The notes: generated from the sequence alone by a model not told the origin. 42,485 bases of DNA from Chloroflexota bacterium (GCA_020631655.1 JAHDGV010000002.1:18655-61139); one strand, 5' to 3'. Shown: positions 25,423-34,267, counted from the first letter of the stretch. Translations and numbers: made by a program.

Positions 25423-25920
25423 ATGTTTAGACCCAAACCGATAAAACCAGGGCCGGGACAAGAATCTGTTTGGGATTACCCGCGTCCAGCTATTGCTGAG
25501 CCAACGCCCAAGCGTATCCAAGTTATCTTTAACGGGGTGATGATAGTTGACACGACATCGGCATACCGTGTTTTGGAGACAAGCCATCCACCCAGCTACT
25601 ATGTGCCCCCGCAGGATGTCGAGATGCAATATTTTTCGGCAGGGACCGGCCAATCATTTTGTGAATGGAAAGGACCGGCAAAATACTACTCGATTGAAGT
25701 AGATGGGAAACGGGCCGAAAATTGCGCTTGGTATTACCCCAACCCAACCCCAGATTTTGTCAAAATGAAAAACTATATCGCCTTTTATTTATCTTTGATG
25801 GATGAATGTCGTGTAGCTGGTGAAGTTGCAACAGCTCAAGAAGGTGGTTTTTACGGGGGATGGGTAACCAAAGACATTGTGGGGCCGATGAAAGGTGGCC
25901 CGGGAAGCCGAGGCTGGTAA
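25423..25920 (+). CDS. DUF427 family protein
   Basis: 165 residues. The sequence matches the DUF427 family (Pfam once called it NTP_transf_9; no activity is established): VIFNGVMIVDT, RVLETSHPPSYYVP, a central FCEWKGPAKYY motif and an AWYYPNP motif, all typical. The C-terminal 30 residues are Gly-rich and less conserved. A good GAGGAAGAG ribosome-binding site lies directly before the ATG, 18 bases after the Mrr-fusion stop, so the two are probably co-transcribed. Small soluble protein, likely cytoplasmic. Confidence 0.85.
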   Translation: MFRPKPIKPGPGQESVWDYPRPAIAEPTPKRIQVIFNGVMIVDTTSAYRVLETSHPPSYYVPPQDVEMQYFSAGTGQSFCEWKGPAKYYSIEVDGKRAENCAWYYPNPTPDFVKMKNYIAFYLSLMDECRVAGEVATAQEGGFYGGWVTKDIVGPMKGGPGSRGW

Positions 25921-25968
25921 GCCTTGTCAGATCAGCATCATCTTGGCGCTGATTGGTAAATTAACTGA

Positions 25969-26988
25969 TTGAACGTGTTGGAAGAGAAAAGGTTTGTTCA
26001 GTTTAGTGCCCCTAACTTGGCTGAAACAAAATCAGAGCCTGTACCGAGCCTGCAACCTGATCAACTGTTAGTCAAAACCGATTGTTCGGCCGTGAGTGCC
26101 GGAACTGAGCTGCTGGTCTACAGAGGACAATTGCCTGAGGACATGCTCCTTGACGAGACGATTGACGAGCTGGCAGAGCAAGAAAAAAGATTTCCTGTCC
26201 GGTATGGCTATGCAGCGGCCGGTCGTGTGGTCGCTTTGGGGCGGGATGCGGCTCCAGAGTGGCTAAATCGGCAGGTCTTTGCCTTCCATCCACACGAAAG
26301 CCACTTCTCTGCCCATCCAGAAAATTTAATCGTTTTGCCGGAAGATGTGCCGGCCGAAGACGCCATATTTTTGCCCAACATGGAAACGGCCGTTTCGTTT
26401 GTGATGGATGCCAAGCCGATGATTGGTGAAACTATTGTCGTTTTGGGATTGGGCATTGTGGGGCAACTGACCCTTAAATTGCTGTCTATGATGCCGCTGG
26501 GCAATCTGATCGGGGTTGATGGGATTCCATCCCGCCGAGAGTTGGCGCTGAACTGTGGAGCCACGGCCGCTTTTGATCCCGCCGATCCCGATCTAAAACA
26601 GCTGTTGGGTGAGCTTGGGGCTGATGCGGTTTTAGAACTTTCTGGGAATCCAAAAGCCTTAGACTTAGCGGTAAAGCTGGCCGGGTACAGCGGCCGAATT
26701 TTAATTGGCTCATGGTATGGTAAAAAACAGGCTCCTGTTGATTTTGGCGGCTATTTTCATCGTAGCAATATTCAATTGCTCGCCAGTCAAGTCAGCCGTT
26801 TGCACCCCAAACACAGCGGCCGCTGGACCAAACAGCGCCGCTTAGATGTGGTTTGGCAAATGCTTAAACAGCATCGGCCGTCAGAAACCTATGTGACCCA
26901 TCGGACAGATGTGGCCAATGCAAATACAATCTACAAACTTTTAGACGAGCGGCCGGATGAGGCGATGCAGGTGATTTTTACCTATTAA
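25969..26988 (+). CDS. MDR-superfamily (zinc alcohol dehydrogenase-like) oxidoreductase
   Basis: 339 residues from a TTG at 25969; there is no ATG near the N-terminus, and GTG 25975 or TTG 25978 are alternatives. The medium-chain dehydrogenase fold is clear: DCSAVSAGTE (Cys39) in the catalytic domain and a Rossmann GLGIVG (160-165) with VGVDG-type strand ends. The usual GHE of zinc enzymes is replaced by YGYAAAG (79-85) and the four-Cys structural zinc lobe is missing. It therefore resembles BchC-like or zinc-free members rather than classic alcohol dehydrogenases. Twelve bases before the PTPS homologue and in the same operon, which suggests a redox step on the same small molecule. Substrate unknown. 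Confidence 0.85.
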   Translation: MNVLEEKRFVQFSAPNLAETKSEPVPSLQPDQLLVKTDCSAVSAGTELLVYRGQLPEDMLLDETIDELAEQEKRFPVRYGYAAAGRVVALGRDAAPEWLNRQVFAFHPHESHFSAHPENLIVLPEDVPAEDAIFLPNMETAVSFVMDAKPMIGETIVVLGLGIVGQLTLKLLSMMPLGNLIGVDGIPSRRELALNCGATAAFDPADPDLKQLLGELGADAVLELSGNPKALDLAVKLAGYSGRILIGSWYGKKQAPVDFGGYFHRSNIQLLASQVSRLHPKHSGRWTKQRRLDVVWQMLKQHRPSETYVTHRTDVANANTIYKLLDERPDEAMQVIFTY

Positions 26989-27000
26989 TTTGGAGGAACG

Positions 27001-27384
27001 ATGTATACCGTTGCAGTTAAGCGTGATTTTGTGGGACAACATTTTTTGATTGGTGGAGATTGGGGGCCGGAAAATTTCTGGCATTCCCATCATTATGTCG
27101 TAGAAGTTCAACTTGAAGGGGAGACCTTAGACAAACACGGCTACTTGGTCGATATAGTTGATATTGAGAACAATTTAGAAAAGATTGTGGCCTATTACAA
27201 AGACAAAACTTTAAATGAGCTTCCCGAATTTGAAGGGCTTAATCCGAGCATTGAGCATTTTTCTCGAATTGTGTGTGACACATTGTCAGCCAATATCACA
27301 GCCCCTAATTTGTCATTTGTGACTGTCAAAATTTGGGAGAACGAAATCGGTTGGGCCAGCTATCGCAAAGCGGTAAACGTCTAA
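27001..27384 (+). CDS. 6-pyruvoyl-tetrahydropterin synthase / QueD homologue with altered active site
   Basis: 127 residues, typical of the PTPS/QueD family, whose members act on dihydroneopterin triphosphate made from GTP. The zinc ligands are preserved: His14 (VGQHF) and His28/His30 in WHSHHY. NPSIEHFSRIV and IWENEIGWASY match the conserved PTAEN and substrate-anchoring Glu regions. However, the position of the catalytic Cys, four residues before the first zinc His of HxH, is Glu24, and the usual Asp-His pair before LN is Lys67-Asp68. This is not the standard PTPS-III ExxHGH pattern either. A strong GGAGG ribosome-binding site. The reaction may differ from both BH4 and queuosine pathways. 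Confidence 0.88.
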   Translation: MYTVAVKRDFVGQHFLIGGDWGPENFWHSHHYVVEVQLEGETLDKHGYLVDIVDIENNLEKIVAYYKDKTLNELPEFEGLNPSIEHFSRIVCDTLSANITAPNLSFVTVKIWENEIGWASYRKAVNV

Positions 27385-27402
27385 ACGAGGACGTTTAGAG
27401 TA

Positions 27403-28500
27403 ATGAAAATCGGACTGATAATCTATGGCTCTCTCGAAACCGTTTCGGGGGGATATTTATATGATCGCAAGCTGGTCGAGCATTTGCGTGCAAACGGCCA
27501 CTTGGTCGAGATCATATCACTGCCGTGGCGTGATTATCTTGAGCATTTAAAAGACAACTTTGATGGCCATTTGCTGGCACGCCTTATCAACGGCCGATTT
27601 GACATTATTTTGCAAGATGAGCTCAATCATCCCTCACTGTTTCGGATGAACCAGACTCTAAAAACTGAAATTCAGGTCCCTCTTGTGTCGATTGTGCACC
27701 ATTTGCGGGTCGATGAGCCGTGGGGATGGTTTGAGCGCTGGCGGTATGCCCAAGTTGAAAAAGCGTATCTGAACACTGTTGATGGCTTTATTTTTAATAG
27801 CCAAACGACAAAAGCATCTGTTGAAAAGCTGATTAAGAATGAGAAATCAAACGTTGTGGCGCTCCCGGCCGGCGATCGCTTTGCCTCTGTCCCTGATATC
27901 GATTTCAACCGGAATGCAGAATCGGGCAAACTGAAACTGCTTTTTGTTGGCAATTTGATCGAACGAAAAGGGCTTGAGGTTTTGCTCAACGCCCTGCGTC
28001 AGCTCCCAGCCGGGAAATGGGAGCTTGACGTGGTCGGTGACCCGGCCGTTGATCCTGAGTATGCTGAAAAGTGCCGTCAACTGGTCGAATCGATTCCCAG
28101 ACTGCGTACGGCCGTGCGCTTCTTTGGTCCTCTTGATAACGATCAACTCGCCATCCGATTCAGCATGAATCACCTGTTCGTGGTTCCATCATTGTATGAA
28201 GGCTTTGGGATTGTGTATCTCGAGGCGCTGGGCTTTGGCCTTCCGGCCGTGGCAACCACGGCCGGTGCGGCGGGCGAAATCATCACCGATGGGGAAAATG
28301 GCTTTCTTGTTCCGGCCAAGGATGCGAACAAGCTGGCCAATGTTTTAAGATCGGTGCTCAATGATCGCAAGCAGCTGGCAGATATGAGCCAGAATGCACT
28401 CAAAACGTTTGAGCAGTTCCCAAGCTGGGAAGAGAGCTGTGCCAAAATTGAGGCGTTTTTGACCCAGATGGCTGAGAATTCAAAATCTAAAACTGTATGA
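27403..28500 (+). CDS. GT4-family glycosyltransferase
   Basis: 365 residues with the GT-B fold. The N-terminal half carries GG-Y-loop features (VSGGYLYDRKL). The donor-binding C-terminal half has LLFVGNLIERKGLEVLL and the EX7E motif, Glu266 and Glu274 in YEGFGIVYLE, typical of retaining GT4 enzymes using nucleotide sugars. No membrane segment, so cytoplasmic. It lies 18 bases after the PTPS homologue and overlaps the methyltransferase gene by 4 bases (ATGA), the tightest coupling in the cluster. In context it may glycosylate the pterin-like product (inference); a surface-glycan role is the alternative. Confidence 0.9.
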   Translation: MKIGLIIYGSLETVSGGYLYDRKLVEHLRANGHLVEIISLPWRDYLEHLKDNFDGHLLARLINGRFDIILQDELNHPSLFRMNQTLKTEIQVPLVSIVHHLRVDEPWGWFERWRYAQVEKAYLNTVDGFIFNSQTTKASVEKLIKNEKSNVVALPAGDRFASVPDIDFNRNAESGKLKLLFVGNLIERKGLEVLLNALRQLPAGKWELDVVGDPAVDPEYAEKCRQLVESIPRLRTAVRFFGPLDNDQLAIRFSMNHLFVVPSLYEGFGIVYLEALGFGLPAVATTAGAAGEIITDGENGFLVPAKDANKLANVLRSVLNDRKQLADMSQNALKTFEQFPSWEESCAKIEAFLTQMAENSKSKTV

Positions 28501-29330
28501 ATTATTCTTTTATTCGATATCTTGAATCAAAAAAGACGGTTGACGACCGCGCCTTAAATCAACAGGTATGGCAGGCGTTTTGGGAAGCTTTGCCCGGTAG
28601 CTCGCGCCAGTTTCCACTGGAGATGCTTGAGCTTGGGGCTGGGACAGGCGCGATGACCCAGCGCATACTTGATTCGGGAAAAATTAGCACGCTCATGTAC
28701 ACGGCCATCGATGATCAGCCTGAAAACATTGAGGAGCTACAAACCCAATCGGCCGGATGGCTGGCAAATCGGCCGTTTATTAACCTGTTTGCCGAAACAA
28801 ACACGGCCGAAGCCTTTGTCGATGAACACGCTGGAGAACGTTTTTTTGATGCGATTCTGGCCCATGCTTTTCTTGATTTAGTTGATCTGGATCTCTTTTT
28901 GCCAAAGTTGTTAGAGCTGTTGCCAGATGGTGGAATAGGCTACTTTACGATCAATTTTGATGGGGATACGATTTTTCAGCCGAACCATCCGGCCGATGAG
29001 CAGATTTTAGATGCTTATCATGCATCGATGCGTGATCCATTCAGCGGCCGGAAACTGCTCAACAAACTGGTAGAGCTAGATGTAGATGTGCTTGCGGCCG
29101 GTAGCTCTGATTGGGTGGTGATGCCAAAACGGGGAGAGGAGGGCCATTATCCGGCCGATGAGGCGTATTTCCTGATGCACATACTCAGCTTTTTTGAAGA
29201 CTCGCTCGCTGGGCGGCCGGAAATCGATCAAGATGTTTTCGCAGATTGGTTGCAGGCTCGTAGAAGGCAGGTGGCTGACGGGCAACTTATTTATATTGCC
29301 CATCAGCTTGACGTGGTGTTTAGAAAATAG
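28497..29330 (+). CDS. SAM-dependent methyltransferase-like protein
   Basis: 277 residues. The class I methyltransferase motif I, LELGAGTGAMTQ, is at 44-55, followed by an acidic strand end (AIDDQPENIEEL) and FFDAILAHAFLDLVDL as motif II. The rest is less like any named subfamily. Its ATG overlaps the GT4 stop codon (ATGA), so it is translationally coupled. It is the last gene of the plus-strand cluster. Very rich in CGGCCG: eight copies in 480 bases. It is probably the final tailoring enzyme for whatever the MDR-PTPS-GT4 genes make, but the substrate is unknown. Confidence 0.8.
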   Translation: MNYSFIRYLESKKTVDDRALNQQVWQAFWEALPGSSRQFPLEMLELGAGTGAMTQRILDSGKISTLMYTAIDDQPENIEELQTQSAGWLANRPFINLFAETNTAEAFVDEHAGERFFDAILAHAFLDLVDLDLFLPKLLELLPDGGIGYFTINFDGDTIFQPNHPADEQILDAYHASMRDPFSGRKLLNKLVELDVDVLAAGSSDWVVMPKRGEEGHYPADEAYFLMHILSFFEDSLAGRPEIDQDVFADWLQARRRQVADGQLIYIAHQLDVVFRK

Positions 29331-29360
29331 AGAGGCTAATTGGCAGGCCGAGTGATGCTT

Positions 29361-29384
29361 ATTGCGTAATACATTCTACGCAAT
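29361..29384. repeat. hairpin between convergent genes
   Basis: ATTGCGTA (29361-29368) and TACGCAAT (29377-29384) form an 8-bp stem with an 8-base loop in the 66-base convergent junction. No long T-run follows on either strand, so termination strength is uncertain. Confidence 0.4.
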
Positions 29385-29396
29385 ACGAACTACGTT

Positions 29397-29624
29397 TCAC
29401 AAATCTCGCCAATCTTCCCAGTTATCCCGATTACGTCGGTCACTTACCATGCCAGAAATGCCATAAAAGCCGATCATAATGCCCACAATCATACAGCCGT
29501 AAGCAAGGAAATTAAGGAAAAATGTGGATGGCAACAGCCGAATCAAGATAAGAAACGGGAGACATGCACCAGCAATCAGCAAAACTGTTGCAATAATAAT
29601 GTACTTAGTTGGTGAGCCCTGCAC
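29397..29624 (-). CDS. small two-TM membrane protein
   Basis: 75 residues from a GTG at 29624 that follows GGAAAG. The frame extends further upstream, but only as a shadow of the ATPase gene it overlaps by 20 bases. Two hydrophobic helices (about 7-29 and 34-56) and a charged tail rich in Asp, Arg and Trp after RRNRDNWEDW. No family recognised. The overlap with the ATPase implies coupling to the importer operon, so it could be an accessory subunit or simply the last passenger gene. Confidence 0.55.
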   Translation of the reverse strand: MQGSPTKYIIIATVLLIAGACLPFLILIRLLPSTFFLNFLAYGCMIVGIMIGFYGISGMVSDRRNRDNWEDWRDL

Positions 29625-30630
29625 GTTCTTTCCATTCCTCTTCCACAAGCCAACAGGCCGCCACATGTTTATTTCCAGTGATTGCCATATTTGAACCGTC
29701 AACTACCGGCATTGGCTTAGGCATATCAACATCACATTTCCCTTTGATGGCAAATTTGCATCTTGGGTGAAAGCGGCAACCAGACGGCGGATTAACCAAG
29801 CTGGGCGGCTCGCCGGGCGGGATTTCTTTGTACTCAAGCGCATTTTTTGCATCTGGGTCACCCGATGCCTCGAGCAATGCTTGGGTGTATGGATGCGTTG
29901 GATTCTCGAGCAGGCTTTTAATCGGGGCGAATTCAACGATTTGCCCCGCATACATCACAAAAATATATTCTGAAAAATAACGAACCGTAGAGAGGTCATG
30001 GGTAATATAAATGACCGCCAGATTATGTTTTTCTTGCAGATTGCGCAGGAGCTTTAAGATTTCAACTCGTACAGAGGCATCGAGCATCGATACCGGTTCG
30101 TCCGCAACCAGTAGGTCTGGTTCTAAGATCATTGCCCGGGCGATAACAACCCGCTGTTGTTGGCCACCGCTCAGCATATGGGGAAACTTTGGCAAAATTT
30201 CCTCAACAGGGGTGAGTTTTACCTCTTCCATGATCGTTTCAATTTTAGATTGCCGCTCCGCCGCATTGGTAAAGCCATTAATGATTAGCGGTTCTTCTAA
30301 GATCTGCTGGATGGTCATAAATGGAGCCAATGCCCCAAATGGATCTTGCTGAATAAAGCCAACTTTAGAGCGATAATCGCGCAAATCTAATCCGTCCAAC
30401 TCTCCAACATTGATCCCCTTGAAATCAATTGTACCTTTTGTTGGCTTGTTTAGACGCAAAATCGTCTTCATCAGGCTCGATTTGCCACAACCACTTTCGC
30501 CAACACAGGCCATCGCTTCACCGGCGTTTAACTCGAAGGATACGCCGTCTACGGCCCGAACATAACCCGCATGGCCCAGACCAAATCTTTTCAGTTCGTA
30601 CCAAACGTGTAGATCATCAACTTTTAGCAT
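29605..30630 (-). CDS. peptide-type ABC importer ATPase F (second operon)
   Basis: 341 residues from the ATG at 30630, which has a strong GGGAGGAA ribosome-binding site; a longer frame to 30672 lacks one. Walker [10 protein letters not shown], signature LSGGQQQRV, Walker B LLVADEP and a switch His in YITHDL are all present. The C-terminal oligopeptide-family extension has the four-Cys pattern (CRFHPRC...KC...CWL) seen in OppD/DppD-type ATPases, some of which bind an iron-sulfur cluster. Overlaps the D ATPase gene by 14 bases. It powers the B/C permease pair with its partner ATPase. Confidence 0.92.
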   Translation of the reverse strand: MLKVDDLHVWYELKRFGLGHAGYVRAVDGVSFELNAGEAMACVGESGCGKSSLMKTILRLNKPTKGTIDFKGINVGELDGLDLRDYRSKVGFIQQDPFGALAPFMTIQQILEEPLIINGFTNAAERQSKIETIMEEVKLTPVEEILPKFPHMLSGGQQQRVVIARAMILEPDLLVADEPVSMLDASVRVEILKLLRNLQEKHNLAVIYITHDLSTVRYFSEYIFVMYAGQIVEFAPIKSLLENPTHPYTQALLEASGDPDAKNALEYKEIPPGEPPSLVNPPSGCRFHPRCKFAIKGKCDVDMPKPMPVVDGSNMAITGNKHVAACWLVEEEWKERAGLTN

Positions 30631-31645
30631 ACATTTCCTCCCAAGTGTCTGGATTACTCTCGGCCGAAACACTGTCCGACTCGTGTAACCAGCATTTTAC
30701 CTTCCGGCCGTCTGACATATTAAATACCGGTGGCTCGTCAGAGCAGCGCTCAAATCTAGCCGGACACCGGTCTGCAAATCGGCAGCCGGTAGGTGGTTTT
30801 AACAGGCTGGGTGGTTGACCCGAAATAAAGTCAGGTTGCATTTCCCCATAAAGCCGAGGCACGCTATCCATCAGTGCTTTTGAATAGGGATGGAGTGGCT
30901 CTGTGAAGAAGTTATGCGCGTCGCTGACTTCTACAACTTGCCCGGCGTACATGACCGCCACATTGTCTGCCAGCTCACTTGATGTAGCGATATCGTGCGT
31001 AATCAGGATAAACGACGCTTTTTTCTCTGCTTTGAACCGCTTGAGCAGGTTCATAATATTCGCCTGCGTCAGCACATCTAGGGCTGATGTCGGCTCATCC
31101 AACAAAACCATTTCAGGCTCAGTGATGAGGGACATCGCAATTGCTACACGCTGGCGCATACCGCCGCTAAGCTCAAAAGCATATCGGTACAGAAAGTCGG
31201 CCGGTACACCCACTTGATCAAACTTCTCAAGTGCCAGTTCCATCGCTTCTTTTTTCGTTAGTTTGCCATCTAGCAAAATTGGTTCAGCAACCTGATCACC
31301 CACCCGCATGACAGGATTAAGCGAATTCAGAGCCGCCTGAGGCACCATGGCTATCCGTTGCCAGCGAATGTCTTTTCTAAACTGCTCATCCGACAACTTC
31401 ATGATATCTTGGTTGTTTAAAAACACTTCACCAGAATAGTGATCGACATTTTTTGGCAACAGGCGCAAAATCGCTTTTGCCAAAGAGCTTTTGCCACAGC
31501 CGGATTCGCCCAAAATAACGGTCGCTTGGTTTTTAGGGAGATCGAAATTTACACCGTCTACCGCTTGCACCGCCCCCGATTTGACACGGAAGTGTAATTT
31601 TAAATCCCTAACCCGCAGCAAGTCGGTTGTTTCATTGTTGTTCAT
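30617..31645 (-). CDS. peptide-type ABC importer ATPase D (second operon)
   Basis: 342 residues. Walker [10 protein letters not shown], signature LSGGMRQRV, Walker B MVLLDEP and LITHDI switch are intact, so it should be an active ATPase. The C-terminal oligo_HPY extension includes CRFADRC and CWLHES. Starts 4 bases after the C permease stop with a GGGAGAT ribosome-binding site inside the end of that gene, and ends overlapping ATPase F. Pairs with F as a heterodimer under the permeases. Substrate class (di/oligopeptide, sugar oligomer or nickel) cannot be told from the ATPase. Confidence 0.92.
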   Translation of the reverse strand: MNNNETTDLLRVRDLKLHFRVKSGAVQAVDGVNFDLPKNQATVILGESGCGKSSLAKAILRLLPKNVDHYSGEVFLNNQDIMKLSDEQFRKDIRWQRIAMVPQAALNSLNPVMRVGDQVAEPILLDGKLTKKEAMELALEKFDQVGVPADFLYRYAFELSGGMRQRVAIAMSLITEPEMVLLDEPTSALDVLTQANIMNLLKRFKAEKKASFILITHDIATSSELADNVAVMYAGQVVEVSDAHNFFTEPLHPYSKALMDSVPRLYGEMQPDFISGQPPSLLKPPTGCRFADRCPARFERCSDEPPVFNMSDGRKVKCWLHESDSVSAESNPDTWEEMYAKS

Positions 31646-31649
31646 GTTG

Positions 31650-32984
31650 CTATATCTCCCGCAGTTTTGGATTGAAAATCCGGTCTAAGGCAAACCCAAC
31701 TAAAGAGAAGCCCACACCAACAAGCATCATTAATACCGCTGGTTCAAGCATCCAATAGTAGTACCCGTTAAACAAGGCGCCTTGGCTTCGAGCGTTCTCG
31801 ATTACTTTGCCCCAAGTTGGCAATACCGGGTCACCCAATCCAAGAAGCGCCAGGGTCGCTTCTGTAAATACAAATGCGGGGACTGAGGTTACAAGGGCCG
31901 GAATTACCAGTGGGATTACACGAGGAATTAAGTAGCGGAAAATGATACGTCTACTGCCAGCACCGTAAGCCTGTGCCGCCTCGATATAGGGTAATTCACG
32001 CGTTTGTAAAAAGATTGATCGGTAGGTTTTGACACCACCGCCGAATATATTGAGCGCGATTACCATCCCTAAAATCACCCAAATACTGCGTGAGTAGAGG
32101 GTTCCGATAAGAATAAGCAGCGGCAAGCCGGGCAAAATAAGGTTTACGTCTGTGACCCGCTGAATGGCCGAATCAACCCATCCTCCATACCAAACGCTGG
32201 TAGCGGCGATGATCATATTTGCGGCTGTAATAACCAGAGCCGCAACCAATCCAAACGCCATTGCGATTGGTGTGCCCCACAGCAGGGCAACTGAAATATC
32301 ACGGCGTAAATGGTCTGTCCCAGCGATTCCGTGAACCGCTCCGTACATGACGAGCTTGGCCTCAAAGTCAGATTCTTCTTCAAAAATTAAGCCTACAAGT
32401 CGTACCTGATAGGTTCCTTTCTGTGGCGTTGGTTCAGCCAAGCTGGGGTCTAAAAAGAATCCAACTTCGGCCGAATTTGCTTCAACCCGCCGCATAACAC
32501 GATCATCTTGGGTCGGCCGATAAATTTCTTGCCCACCCGGTGTGACTTCACCAGCGCGAATTTCCTCGCCGTTTGGTGTGACCCAAAAAATTTCAACAAA
32601 GGGTTGTTTTTCGATGAAATCCGCTTCAATGAAGAAGGTTAGCTCTGGGACGAATGAAGCATATTCATAATCAAAAGACATTGTGATTACTTTTTCTTCA
32701 ATATCATCTGAGATTGTGGTGTAGCTAATTGCTGTCTCGGGTAATTCCCGGCTGTCAAGGATCAGAGTTGGGGGCAGGTTTTCTTGATTGAACCAATTCA
32801 CCCACGTTGGGCGAGCATTCCTCGGATTATTTTCAACGACCGCTTCCCCCCCACGCCATCTTTCAAGCGCTTCTGAATAGGGGATGGTTATGACAGCATA
32901 AAGCGCCAGCAGGATAAAGCCGAAAATGATAGCTAACCCCACAATGGCTGATGGATATTGGCGTATTTCACTCCATCTAATCAT
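31650..32984 (-). CDS. peptide-type ABC importer permease C with large extracytoplasmic insertion (second operon)
   Basis: 444 residues against about 300 for typical DppC/OppC. TM1 is at about 14-34. Residues about 38-218 form an extra polar, beta-rich domain that should lie outside the membrane. The canonical portion starts at GTDHLRRDI (about 222) and has five further membrane helices with the EAA loop PYIEAAQAYGAGSRR that contacts the ATPases. The insertion faces the binding protein and may gate or receive substrate. Its ATG overlaps the permease B stop (ATGA). Confidence 0.88.
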   Translation of the reverse strand: MIRWSEIRQYPSAIVGLAIIFGFILLALYAVITIPYSEALERWRGGEAVVENNPRNARPTWVNWFNQENLPPTLILDSRELPETAISYTTISDDIEEKVITMSFDYEYASFVPELTFFIEADFIEKQPFVEIFWVTPNGEEIRAGEVTPGGQEIYRPTQDDRVMRRVEANSAEVGFFLDPSLAEPTPQKGTYQVRLVGLIFEEESDFEAKLVMYGAVHGIAGTDHLRRDISVALLWGTPIAMAFGLVAALVITAANMIIAATSVWYGGWVDSAIQRVTDVNLILPGLPLLILIGTLYSRSIWVILGMVIALNIFGGGVKTYRSIFLQTRELPYIEAAQAYGAGSRRIIFRYLIPRVIPLVIPALVTSVPAFVFTEATLALLGLGDPVLPTWGKVIENARSQGALFNGYYYWMLEPAVLMMLVGVGFSLVGFALDRIFNPKLREI

Positions 32985-34141
32985 CGGCCGCTACTCCCTT
33001 CGCCCACGCGTACTCGAGGGTCAACGATGGCATACATAATGTCCAGAATGAGTAATGTGAATGTGAGCAGATACGCATCGAGCACTGTCAAAGAGATAAT
33101 GACGGCCGTATCAAACTGCCCAATCGCTTGGCCATAGGTGTTGCCTAACCCGGGCCAGTTCATCACCGTTTCTAATACAATCGATCCACCCCAAAGGGCC
33201 AGCAAAACGAACGCAAAGGAGGTGATGATGGGAGGCAATGTCGGGCGCAAAATATAGCGTCTTTCTACCAAGTTATCTGGCAACCCTTTTGCTTTTGCCA
33301 TGTCCACATAGTCTTCACTTGCAAAGGCTAAAAAGAAGGTCCGTTGGCTATAAATGCCGGAAAAAACCGCATTGATGACAATCGCCCCAACAGGGATGAT
33401 CATGTGGAAGGCCAAGCTCTTGGCGTATCCCCAAGTAGTTTCTGGAGGTGGTGCTGAAACCATACCACCAAACGGTAGCCAGTTGAGAAGCGCGGCAAAA
33501 ATCACAATAAAAAAGAGGGCATAGAACCATGAAGGGGCGGCCGAAGTTGGCGCTAGCCCAATGATTGCTTTGTCCAGCCAGCTACCATAGCGTCTTGATA
33601 GGGCCAATCCCCCAAACAAGGTTAAGAAGAACAGCATCAGTAGTCCTGTTCCCATTAACACCAGCGTGGCGGGTAAGCGTTCCAGAATAATATTTCGGAT
33701 CAGCCTGGAGCCGGAATCACTGGTCATATTGTCTGCAAAGCCCAGATTTAGAGTCATTGCTGATCCCAAAGCTCTGAAGCTCCTAATCGCAAACGGCTGA
33801 TCGAGTCCAAATCGTTTTTCAGCTAAGGCCACTTGTTGCGCAACCATCTCATTTCGCTGTTCTTGGGACATTGCTTTTAAAGCCGGGTCCTCAAGCGCCT
33901 GAATAGCGACAAAATTGGCAATTTCCTCTTGAATGACCGCACGGCGGATGTCATCTAGCGCACCCCCCATGTTTGCGATTAGCACGGTCAGATAGACGCC
34001 AACAGTCACAGTGGCAATTGCAGCCAAAATGCGACGCAAAATATATTTTGATAGGCGAAAAACCGTATCATTTCGAGCTTTTGTAGATGCTTGTTCAACA
34101 TCTGCCAATTCTTTGCTCGGTTCGATTGGAGCTACAGCCAT
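32981..34141 (-). CDS. peptide-type ABC importer permease B (second operon)
   Basis: 386 residues. An N-terminal cytoplasmic tail of about 35 residues precedes TM1, then a helical outside loop (about 60-125; QEEIANFVAIQALEDPALK, FGLDQPF) and five more membrane helices. The EAA loop is EDYVDMAKAKGLPDN. The DppB/OppB-type ending VDPRVRVGEG is present. AAAGAGAAA is a plausible ribosome-binding site. It follows the binding-protein gene by 208 bases containing a strong hairpin, and overlaps permease C by 4 bases. Confidence 0.9.
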   Translation of the reverse strand: MAVAPIEPSKELADVEQASTKARNDTVFRLSKYILRRILAAIATVTVGVYLTVLIANMGGALDDIRRAVIQEEIANFVAIQALEDPALKAMSQEQRNEMVAQQVALAEKRFGLDQPFAIRSFRALGSAMTLNLGFADNMTSDSGSRLIRNIILERLPATLVLMGTGLLMLFFLTLFGGLALSRRYGSWLDKAIIGLAPTSAAPSWFYALFFIVIFAALLNWLPFGGMVSAPPPETTWGYAKSLAFHMIIPVGAIVINAVFSGIYSQRTFFLAFASEDYVDMAKAKGLPDNLVERRYILRPTLPPIITSFAFVLLALWGGSIVLETVMNWPGLGNTYGQAIGQFDTAVIISLTVLDAYLLTFTLLILDIMYAIVDPRVRVGEGSSGR

Positions 34142-34267
34142 AATCTATTTCTCTTTTAAATGGTAAATTTAGGATAGGGACGCAAGACAGGGATAGATGA
34201 AAATCTCTACTTCCCGATCTCTATCTTCCATCTCTATCGCCATATTACTGGCCAAATACAATGCAAA

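Noticed and set aside
25969-27384. Queuosine (queD) or folate assignment for the PTPS gene
   Set aside because: No queC, queE, queF, folE, folK or folP gene is near and the active-site residues do not fit the standard classes.
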